Positions 45,791 through 52,641 of a DNA stretch of 64,000 nucleotides are shown piece by piece. This DNA comes from Grimontia indica (lineage in GTDB: Bacteria; Pseudomonadota; Gammaproteobacteria; Enterobacterales; Vibrionaceae), in contig NZ_ANFM02000027.1 in the NCBI RefSeq assembly GCF_000333895.2, positions 1 through 64,000 on the forward strand. The letters are read 5' to 3'. Both the position numbers and the translations under genes were made by a program. The notes beneath the pieces were generated by a model. It was not told where the DNA came from and ran no database searches. It was given only the letters and a program-made list of their open reading frames with translations. Position 1 is the stretch's first letter. Each line of letters starts with the position of its first letter.

Positions 45791-45848
45791 AATCGTTCTC
45801 CTTGGTTTTCTTTTCCGCTCATTAATGAGCGCCTTTTCCAAGAAGAGA

Positions 45849-45864
45849 GCACTAACTGTGCCAA
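45849..45864 (-). promoter_or_regulatory. Sigma-54 promoter of glmS-sypM
   Basis: TGGCACAGTTAGTGCT on the minus strand has a perfect TGGCAC box and GG-N10-GC spacing, 58 bases upstream of the glmS start. Confidence 0.8.
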
Positions 45865-45898
45865 GATGTAATGGTTTAATTTTCAGACAGATAGAGTA

Positions 45899-45926
45899 AA
45901 ACGCCGTGCGATAAAACGGCGTTTTC
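45899..45926 (-). terminator. Hairpin terminator after sypK
   Basis: A 9-bp stem AAAACGCCG / CGGCGTTTT (45899-45907, 45918-45926) runs into T residues on either strand. It ends sypK transcription and isolates the glmS promoter that lies just below it. Confidence 0.75.
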
Positions 45927-45939
45927 TCATTATGAAAGT
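45925..45939. promoter_or_regulatory. Candidate SypG enhancer of glmS
   Basis: TTCTCATTATGAAAG begins 61 bp upstream of the -24 end of the promoter. It is followed on the plus strand by TCAGATTAA, shared with the site at 49913-49927. The site overlaps the sypK terminator by two bases. Confidence 0.72.
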
Positions 45940-45959
45940 CAGATTAATCAAATTGACGC

Positions 45960-47387
45960 TTAGTTTGCTGTTTGCCTTTTCATCGCCTGAATGGAAAATT
46001 TTGGTAGCAGGCTGAAGCGTTGTGCCAGCAGTACCATAGAACCTATCGCCATCATCAGTAGCATAAGGCGTGCGATGTCTGACCATTCATAAGTGGAAAC
46101 GTAAAGCCAGAAGAAGCAAAAACCACCGCAGAAGAGCAAGGCCGTTAATGGGTAAGGCAGATGGTAAAGGTGCTGGCTCACAGCATAGAACAACACAAAC
46201 CTAAGACCTTGGGTAAAGGTGAGTGCCATTAGCACACCCATCACGCCGTAGCTGTTGCCCCACCAAATCAAGGTACCCACAGCAACCAGAGCTGACACCA
46301 CATTAATCGCCATTTGACCATAAGTGGTGTCTCCGGCGAAGCTGCCAAGATTGACCAGTTCAGCCAGCTCTTTGAACAATGCTGCAATGATTAGAAAGAC
46401 GGTGAAAGTCGCAGCGAGTTGATAGGTATCAGGGAGTAACCAAGTAATGGCGAGTGGGGCCAAAAAGGCAACCATCACAGAAATGAGCATCACTGCGGTA
46501 AGTCCAAAACAGGTATAACGTGTCGCTGTTTCGCGTCCGTTGACGTCATAAAGCACATCGAAGCGTTTTGGCATCCACCACATACCGAAAGGTTGCAGTA
46601 AAAGCACCACTGCCAGCCCGAATTTCGCGGCGACACCAAACTGTGCTACCTCTTCGAGAGAACTGACTTCTGCCAGTACCCAGCGATCGAAACCGTTCAT
46701 GGTGAAAGCCATCAGGCCGCTCGCCATGATAGGAATGCTGTAGATGAGTGATTGCTTCGCAACAGGCATGGAAAACGCCAATCCCGTTTCACGAACCTGA
46801 ATCACAAACAGAATCACCGCCTGTACGGCAGCCGCAATGATCCCGGCTTCCAATACGCCATCGATGCCTCGGCCTGAAAGCAGCATCACCACAGTGAGAG
46901 CCGCTTGCAGCAGGGCACGGCCAACGGCGACGGAGAAGAAGGTGAAGGCACGATTCTGCATGCGAATCCAACCGAGCGGTACAGCGATACAACCCTCCAG
47001 CGCCAGCATCAAAAGTACCAGACGCAGTTGATAGGTGGTGAGCCCACCGGGAACCATACTGTCGAGCCAAGCCGCCAGTGACCAGGATAAAGGGATCACC
47101 ACAGCGCAGATAATCAAAGTGAGCGTGAAGATTCGTGCGGACATGGTGAGCCGTTCTGCCTCGGATTTACAACGCCCGACAAAGCGATACAAGGCGTCTT
47201 CAAGTCCCAAACCAACCAGAATGCTGCCGAGGGCGGCGATACTGCTGACAATCTCCAATTTCCCGAATTCAGCTTGAGGCAACTGATGGGTAATAAAGGG
47301 CAGCATCAGCAGAGAGATCCCTCTCATCAATGCCATGCTGCTGCCATACAGCAGGGTTTGTTTCATCATTGGCGATAACGCTTTCAT
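45960..47387 (-). CDS. sypK: Polysaccharide flippase (Wzx type), SypK-like
   Basis: The 475-residue protein has about twelve to fourteen membrane helices and the N-terminal pattern of the MATE-like flippase superfamily (KQTLLYGSSMALMRGISLLMLPF). It should flip undecaprenyl-linked repeat units to the periplasm. It is in a tight operon with sypI and sypJ; its start overlaps sypJ by four bases. A terminator follows its stop. Confidence 0.88.
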   Translation of the reverse strand: MKALSPMMKQTLLYGSSMALMRGISLLMLPFITHQLPQAEFGKLEIVSSIAALGSILVGLGLEDALYRFVGRCKSEAERLTMSARIFTLTLIICAVVIPLSWSLAAWLDSMVPGGLTTYQLRLVLLMLALEGCIAVPLGWIRMQNRAFTFFSVAVGRALLQAALTVVMLLSGRGIDGVLEAGIIAAAVQAVILFVIQVRETGLAFSMPVAKQSLIYSIPIMASGLMAFTMNGFDRWVLAEVSSLEEVAQFGVAAKFGLAVVLLLQPFGMWWMPKRFDVLYDVNGRETATRYTCFGLTAVMLISVMVAFLAPLAITWLLPDTYQLAATFTVFLIIAALFKELAELVNLGSFAGDTTYGQMAINVVSALVAVGTLIWWGNSYGVMGVLMALTFTQGLRFVLFYAVSQHLYHLPYPLTALLFCGGFCFFWLYVSTYEWSDIARLMLLMMAIGSMVLLAQRFSLLPKFSIQAMKRQTAN

Positions 47388-48526
47388 CCTTGAACCTCAT
47401 CGCGGGCGAGCGTGGCTTCATTGCGTGCGCTTTGTTGAGTGAGTGCGTCACAAATGGCGGAGAAGCAAAGTTCGGCGCGGTATTGACGCGCAATTTGGAA
47501 CGCTTCCTCGCCCAACTCTTTCAGTGACTGCATGTTCTGCTGCGCTTTAGCCAGTGTACGGGCAAGATCCGCTTCATCGTCCGGCAAGTATTTCAGGCAG
47601 TTTTCGCCATCAGTCAGTTGGGTGTCCCAGTAGGCACCATCGGAAGGAATGATGACGCACATACCCGCAGCCATGGCTTCGAGAATGGATAAACCGAAAG
47701 GTTCTTTGGTGCTGGTGGAGACAAAAATATTGCTGTGCGCGCGAATGGCATCCAACTGTTCAGGCGCTTCATGCCAGAACACTTTTGTGATGCACTGTGG
47801 CGCGTTGCTGACCGCAAGATTAGTCTGTTTGGGGTGGATAAAGCAGATGTGCGTTTCCGGGCGTTCAGACGGTGTCATGTGCGACAGTGCTTTGGTTAAT
47901 GTGTCCAACCCTTTCCATTTCAGGAGAGAAGCCGCCCAGAACAATACCGCATAGTCATATTGGCATCGGGTTGGCCAAAGCGCCTTAGGCAGACCATTTC
48001 TGAAAGTCTGGAATTGAGGAAAGGCGGAAACATCTTCCAACGAGCCTGTTGCACTGATGGCGTGGTTTAACGAATCCCGCGTGGAGTCAAGATAATAGAC
48101 TTCATCGGCGGACAGTAAGCAGCGGCCAATGGTTTTTGAGCGTGCAACCGGGCCATGTACCATTTGCACCAGACGGTAACCCAGCAGAAAACGGGCGAGG
48201 TAAAGGCCAAGGTCGACGCCCGGGCCTGATGCTGCGAGCGCCGTATCCATTCTTCCAACAAACAATCTTAGCCAAAGTAATTGCAGGGCAATCAGAAAAT
48301 GACGGGCGAAGTAGCTTAAACCCTGTTCGGTTTTTTTCAGTTGCTTTGGCATGTACAAGGTTTTTACGTACGCCTGCGTTTTCGCCCAGGTGTCAGGGTC
48401 AGATGTCAGAATCGAAATGCGAACCGGCTTTGATTCCAACTGGCTAAGGATATGTTTGGTGGATACCTTAGAGCCGCCCGCAAAAGGGATCGGGTCAAGA
48501 ATCACGATATGCTTTAAACGTTTCAT
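47384..48526 (-). CDS. sypJ: Glycosyltransferase family 4, SypJ-like
   Basis: A 380-residue family 4 enzyme. The GGSKVSTKHILSQL acceptor loop is near residue 18. The donor domain has FWAASLLKWKGLDTL and STKEPFGLSILEAMAAGM with the catalytic EX7E pair. It is cytoplasmic and adds a sugar to the repeat unit. GGAGG lies seven bases before the ATG; it overlaps sypI by one base. Confidence 0.88.
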   Translation of the reverse strand: MKRLKHIVILDPIPFAGGSKVSTKHILSQLESKPVRISILTSDPDTWAKTQAYVKTLYMPKQLKKTEQGLSYFARHFLIALQLLWLRLFVGRMDTALAASGPGVDLGLYLARFLLGYRLVQMVHGPVARSKTIGRCLLSADEVYYLDSTRDSLNHAISATGSLEDVSAFPQFQTFRNGLPKALWPTRCQYDYAVLFWAASLLKWKGLDTLTKALSHMTPSERPETHICFIHPKQTNLAVSNAPQCITKVFWHEAPEQLDAIRAHSNIFVSTSTKEPFGLSILEAMAAGMCVIIPSDGAYWDTQLTDGENCLKYLPDDEADLARTLAKAQQNMQSLKELGEEAFQIARQYRAELCFSAICDALTQQSARNEATLARDEVQG

Positions 48527-49776
48527 TACACGGCCTCCGAAGGTTGACGGCGGAATTTGCGAACAAAGTTCAGTGACGCCTTAACAGGAGGCACAAATTG
48601 CCATTGGCTGGTCCAACGGGCGGTCATGCTTGGATTAGTCAGCAGTGATTGATATAGGGCTTCAAAGCGTTGGGTATGTTGAGTGATGGTGAATTCCGCC
48701 ATCACGCGGCGATAGCCATCCTGCGAAAATTGCAGGCTTTGCTCTGGATTCGTAAACAGATGGTAAGCCGCTTTTGCAATAGCATGGGCATTGTCGGGTT
48801 CAACAAGAATGCCGGTTTTCTGATGGGCGATCACGCCTGGAATACCGCCCACTCGTGGAGCAACAACCGGTAAACCAGCGAGGTTTGCTTCCGCGAGGGT
48901 TAAGCCGAACACTTCTTCTCTCGCGCCGGAAAGATACACATCCGCACCGCCACGCATCAGGCCGACGACGTTTTCCTGTTCGCCAATCAGGTGAATGCGA
49001 TCCTTCATGCCGGCTTCTGCAATCTGGCTTTCCAGTGCCGCGCGTTCACTGCCTTCACCGATAACAACGAGGTGGGCTGGCAAGCGCAATTCCCGCATCT
49101 GGCGGCAGGCTTCAATCAGCAAATCGACGCCTTTGCGGTGAATGAGTGAGCACACAGTCACGGCAACGAAAGCATGGTAAGGAATGCCGCATTTCTTGCG
49201 TAAATCCTCAACTGGCTGGCTCAACAGTTTTTGAGTGTCGATGCCATTGGGAATGACCTGACAGCGATCTTTGTTCGCGCCGTCGCTCAGCAATTGGTCC
49301 ACCACAGGTTGGCTGACACCAACGGCCATGCTGGCATGATGAAAACCGAGTGTAATACGATCACGCAGTGGATAGCGGGAGTGTAGGTGAAGTACCAAAG
49401 GTAATTTGCGGGCTCTGGCAACCAGATTCAGCCACTGTGATGGGGCACCACTGTTTGAATGCAGAAGAGAAATGTTGTGCTTATCAACAATACGAAGGCC
49501 TTCGTTGACCAACTTGGTGTAACCGACCACGTCCCACTTGGGCGCTTGTTCCCCGAACAGCAAAGTAAAGTTGCTGACGTAAACCGGAATATCGAGTTGG
49601 CGAACCTGTTCAGCCAATGCTTCATTGTTACACCAGAGCACAGGTGCAAACGCAGATTTATCGAGGTGGGTCAGCAGGTCGATCAGACAACGTTCGCTGC
49701 CACGAATCCAGTTATCACCATAATGCACAAAAAGTACGTTCTGACGGGTTTGTTGAGTTTGCAGTGATGCGTTCAT
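48526..49776 (-). CDS. sypI: Glycosyltransferase family 4, SypI-like
   Basis: A 416-residue family 4 enzyme with a GGSER-like acceptor loop variant (IRGSERCLIDLLTHL). The donor domain reads SLIHRKGVDLLIEA, then AREEVFGLTLAEANLAGLPV. It heads the sypI-J-K unit, with GGAGG before the ATG and a sigma-54 promoter and SypG-type site upstream. The sugar transferred cannot be told. Confidence 0.9.
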   Translation of the reverse strand: MNASLQTQQTRQNVLFVHYGDNWIRGSERCLIDLLTHLDKSAFAPVLWCNNEALAEQVRQLDIPVYVSNFTLLFGEQAPKWDVVGYTKLVNEGLRIVDKHNISLLHSNSGAPSQWLNLVARARKLPLVLHLHSRYPLRDRITLGFHHASMAVGVSQPVVDQLLSDGANKDRCQVIPNGIDTQKLLSQPVEDLRKKCGIPYHAFVAVTVCSLIHRKGVDLLIEACRQMRELRLPAHLVVIGEGSERAALESQIAEAGMKDRIHLIGEQENVVGLMRGGADVYLSGAREEVFGLTLAEANLAGLPVVAPRVGGIPGVIAHQKTGILVEPDNAHAIAKAAYHLFTNPEQSLQFSQDGYRRVMAEFTITQHTQRFEALYQSLLTNPSMTARWTSQWQFVPPVKASLNFVRKFRRQPSEAV

Positions 49777-49835
49777 TATTCTTCCTCCAGCCCTTTTGGC
49801 GATGAATGCGCCGGACTTGTGTATATGAGTGTGAT

Positions 49836-49851
49836 TGCAAAGAACGCACCA
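49836..49851 (-). promoter_or_regulatory. Sigma-54 promoter of sypI
   Basis: TGGTGCGTTCTTTGCA on the minus strand has GG-N10-GC spacing and a perfect TTGCA -12 box. It lies 59 bases upstream of the sypI start. Confidence 0.78.
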
Positions 49852-49912
49852 ATTTTTAAGTGATTGAAATGAAAGAGCTTGAGTGCTTTTCTCGCCTCAG
49901 GCTCAGTGGTTT

Positions 49913-49927
49913 CTTTCATTTTGAGAG
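49913..49927. promoter_or_regulatory. Candidate SypG enhancer of sypI
   Basis: CTTTCATTTTGAGAG keeps the TCA-N3-TGAGA core and begins 62 bp upstream of the -24 end. It is followed by TCAGATTAA as at the glmS site. The interspersed repeat begins 15 bases further upstream. Confidence 0.65.
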
Positions 49928-49942
49928 TCAGATTAAAGGGAA

Positions 49943-50208
49943 TATACCCAAACGACCTGAAGATGCAGGATTCAGCGAGATTGACTGGCGTTGTGATCGC
50001 GGCGTTCCTTTGCAGGTGTAGTCACCTCCATCAAAAAGGAACAACAAAGAGCATGGCGTCAGTCAACTCGCCCGAAGGGAGGTCATCAATGCGCCCACTT
50101 CTTCGTTAAATTCCACGGAAATAGAACGACTATTCCTCGCGAAATTTGCCTCGAATTGAACGCATTGATGGCCTCTGAATACGAGCATCTTCAGGTCGTT
50201 TGGGTATA
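49943..50208. repeat. Complete 266-bp interspersed repeat with 24-bp terminal inverted repeats
   Basis: The ends 49943-49966 and 50185-50208 are exact reverse complements (TATACCCAAACG...). The inside folds again: 50081-50093 pairs with 50161-50173. No gene lies within. It fills the gap between the sypI control region and sypH and runs into the 3' end of sypH, supplying its last codons and stop. It matches 1-168 at 159 of 168 positions over the shared part, and related short forms are at 11391-11453 and 63415-63460. Confidence 0.9.
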
Positions 50209-51198
50209 AGCCTTCAGCAATTTCGGAACGACAGCTTCAGCGGAGTAACGCTCTTTAATGGTTGAAATCGCGTTGATTTGCCACGTTGAACGCTTTTGCG
50301 GATCGCTGTTTCGCCAGTCATGCACCACATCGACCATGGATGTCACGTCCCCTTGTTTCAGCAACCAACCATTTTTATCGTGCTGGATGAGCTTATCGAG
50401 CGCACCGACATTGAAAGCGGCCACCGGAATCCCCCGCGCCATGGCTTCAAGCGATGACATAGGGAGACCTTCAGCGCGGGACGGCAACACCAACAGCCCA
50501 ATGCGCGGCCAGACCCTTCTCATGTCTGTCTGAGCGCCATGGAACACCACGTTAGCAGGTGCAGACTTTTCAAGATCCTTACGCATGGGGCCATCGCCAT
50601 AAATGTGGAAGTCCATATAAGGAAAGTGTTTGGCAAGCAACACGAAACGGTCAGGCGCTTTTTCTTTGCTGAGGCGACCGACAAAGGCAATCTCTTCGCC
50701 GGATGATAAAGAGAGGTCTTTGGTATTAACAAAGTTGTCCGACAGTTCAGCAGGGCAGGGGATCGTTGACAGAATGGGCGTGCTGACAGCGAACACTTTG
50801 TCGGCCAAAAAAGCGGTATGACGGTCAAACCAGTCGTACATTTTCATCTTTCCTTGCTTTTCTTCGCCGCTGTGGAAGGTGCTTGCGCAAGTGATACCCA
50901 TCATCTTACACATAGGGCGAACCAGAATGCCGGCTTTGTAACCATGGGTATGAATAACATCAGGCTTGTGCTTGCGTATTTGACGCCAGAGGGTTGTCAG
51001 ACGTCCGTCTAGCACCTCACACTGGAGACCTGCATAAAGGAGGCGGCGTTGGACAGGATGGCTGCCGTAGTTATTGAGAAAGACCACAGTCACTTCATTC
51101 CGCGCACTGTTCAAGCCAAGCGCCAGGTGCTCTACGTGAGACTCGATACCGCCGAAACCGCGACTGTCCAATATTAACCAAATCTTCTTCGTTTCCAT
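50191..51198 (-). CDS. sypH: Glycosyltransferase family 4, SypH-like
   Basis: A 335-residue family 4 enzyme with a GFGGIESHVEHLALGL acceptor loop. The donor domain has IAFVGRLSKEKAPDRFV and LPSRAEGLPMSSLEAMARGI with the EX7E glutamates. The C-terminal YTQTT and the TGA stop come from the terminal repeat of the adjoining 266-bp element, so the native end has been replaced or trimmed. The ATG at 51198 is preferred over an upstream GTG. It forms its own transcription unit behind a sigma-54 promoter and is divergent from the epimerase gene. Confidence 0.9.
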   Translation of the reverse strand: METKKIWLILDSRGFGGIESHVEHLALGLNSARNEVTVVFLNNYGSHPVQRRLLYAGLQCEVLDGRLTTLWRQIRKHKPDVIHTHGYKAGILVRPMCKMMGITCASTFHSGEEKQGKMKMYDWFDRHTAFLADKVFAVSTPILSTIPCPAELSDNFVNTKDLSLSSGEEIAFVGRLSKEKAPDRFVLLAKHFPYMDFHIYGDGPMRKDLEKSAPANVVFHGAQTDMRRVWPRIGLLVLPSRAEGLPMSSLEAMARGIPVAAFNVGALDKLIQHDKNGWLLKQGDVTSMVDVVHDWRNSDPQKRSTWQINAISTIKERYSAEAVVPKLLKAYTQTT

Positions 51199-51252
51199 TT
51201 TTACCACCCATTTCCAATGAAAAAAGTGAAAAGACCCTACAGAAAGCCTTTC

Positions 51253-51268
51253 AGCAAACTTAGTGCCA
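51253..51268 (-). promoter_or_regulatory. Sigma-54 promoter of sypH
   Basis: TGGCACTAAGTTTGCT on the minus strand is an essentially perfect match (TGGCAC-N5-TTGCT) 54 bases upstream of the sypH start. Confidence 0.87.
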
Positions 51269-51332
51269 GTGTGCTAACTCATTGAAATAGCGAAGAGGGC
51301 GTTATTACGCAGTGTGTGCAAGGTGTTGAAAT

Positions 51333-51347
51333 TCATCAAAATGAGAA
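51333..51347. promoter_or_regulatory. Candidate SypG enhancer of sypH
   Basis: On the minus strand this reads TTCTCATTTTGATGA, beginning 65 bp upstream of the -24 end of the sypH promoter. The orientation is opposite, relative to the promoter, to that of the other copies, which is acceptable for a near-palindrome. Confidence 0.65.
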
Positions 51348-51566
51348 AAGGAGAAAACGGAATTAGTCAAACCGCATGTCAAAATGACGAAATGATACGA
51401 GCCCACTTCTTTCTCACAAAGATAGAAAGAGGTGGTGGCTTGTTGGTGATGGAAGAATTCTATCAATGGCAATAACGTGAAATGATTTTATATCCATGTT
51501 TTTATTAAATAATCTATCGAATTTGAGTCGTCTTTCTTTCTAAAATGACCCTCGGTTCAGAAAATC

Positions 51567-51582
51567 TGGCAAACCCTTTGCA
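51567..51582 (+). promoter_or_regulatory. Sigma-54 promoter of the epimerase gene
   Basis: TGGCAAACCCTTTGCA has exact GG-N10-GC spacing and a TTGCA -12 box, 39 bases before the start. A weaker TTCTCA-type sequence lies about 150 bp upstream (51411); the sypH site at 51333 could also serve it. The rest of 51199-51621 shows no gene. Confidence 0.82.
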
Positions 51583-51621
51583 GAGAGTGCCGATAGAATC
51601 TCGAAACGGACAGAGGTCTTT

Positions 51622-52560
51622 ATGGCAAGTTATTTAGTGACAGGCGGATGCGGATTTATCGGCTCCCACTTAGTTGAATCGCTTCTGGCAGAGGGTCATC
51701 ATGTCAGGGTCGTCGACAACCTCTCAACGGGCTACCGCAACAACGTTCCACGACACTGTGAACTTCGTGTTGCTGATATCTGCCAGCCGGGTGTGCTGGA
51801 AGAGGCGATGAAAGAAATGGATGGTTGCTTTCACCTCGCCGCCATCGCTTCTGTTGAGCGCTCAAATGAAGAGTGGATAGAAACCCATCAGGTGAACCTG
51901 ACCGCCAGCATTCGTGTGTTTGAGGCTGCCCGCGCAGCTAAGACGCCTGTCGTCTACGCGTCTTCTGCTGCTGTATATGGCGATAACGCTGATATGCCTC
52001 TGTCAGAGCGCTCGATCCCCCGACCATTGACCGCCTACGGCGCAGATAAGCTGGGCTCAGAACTTCACGCCAGAGTGGCTTCCATGGTTCATGGTGTTCC
52101 GACAGCGGGAATGCGCTTTTTCAATGTGTTTGGGCCTAGACAGGATCCTAAATCGCCTTATTCCGGCGTGATTTCTATCTTCGCCGATAGAATCATGGCC
52201 TCTCAACCCCTGACAATTTTTGGCGATGGCGAGCAAACACGCGATTTCATTTATGTTGGCGATGTGGTCCGTTTCCTCCGTGGTGCGATGCAGAGTATCT
52301 CCACGACACCTGAGGTCTTTAATGTATGCCGTGGTGAAGCGCTTTCCGTTAACCAACTTGCCAATACCTTGATGACCTTAACGGGGATCAAAGTCAGTGT
52401 CTCCTACCTGACAGCGCGAAAAGGTGATATCCGTACCTCGATTGGCAGCCCCATGCATGCCCAAAAAGAGCTGCGTCTGGTAGCGAAAACCTCAGTCACG
52501 CAAGGGCTGAGAGAGTTGATTGATTACCTCAACGAAGACGGTGAACGCTCGGTGGGATAG
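51622..52560 (+). CDS. NAD-dependent sugar epimerase (UDP-glucose/UDP-GlcNAc 4-epimerase-like)
   Basis: A 312-residue extended short-chain dehydrogenase/reductase. It has the Rossmann loop TGGCGFIGSH, the SSAAVYG substrate segment and the catalytic Tyr139-x3-Lys143. It is closest in pattern to the UDP-GlcNAc/UDP-glucose 4-epimerase branch, so it probably makes UDP-GalNAc or UDP-galactose for the polymer. The specificity is inference. It is the only plus-strand gene in the polysaccharide locus, sits between sypG and sypH, and has its own sigma-54 promoter. AGAGG lies five bases before the ATG. Confidence 0.88.
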   Translation: MASYLVTGGCGFIGSHLVESLLAEGHHVRVVDNLSTGYRNNVPRHCELRVADICQPGVLEEAMKEMDGCFHLAAIASVERSNEEWIETHQVNLTASIRVFEAARAAKTPVVYASSAAVYGDNADMPLSERSIPRPLTAYGADKLGSELHARVASMVHGVPTAGMRFFNVFGPRQDPKSPYSGVISIFADRIMASQPLTIFGDGEQTRDFIYVGDVVRFLRGAMQSISTTPEVFNVCRGEALSVNQLANTLMTLTGIKVSVSYLTARKGDIRTSIGSPMHAQKELRLVAKTSVTQGLRELIDYLNEDGERSVG

Positions 52561-52590
52561 CTCGGCAATCTCAATAAGATTCGGAAAGAA

Positions 52591-52619
52591 CAACGCCGCA
52601 TATATGCGGCGTTGTTTTT
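52591..52619 (+). terminator. Terminator between the epimerase gene and sypG
   Basis: A perfect 24-base palindrome (52591-52614, centred on CATATATG) is followed by TTTTT. It stops the epimerase transcript and probably also helps end sypG from the other side. Confidence 0.88.
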
Positions 52620-52641
52620 GGTTTGAAGGGAGAAATGTTGA

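Noticed and set aside
51411-51425. TTCTCACAAAGATAG as a further SypG enhancer
   Set aside because: The TGA half is lost and the distance to the nearest downstream promoter is about 150 bp, so it was not listed as a site.
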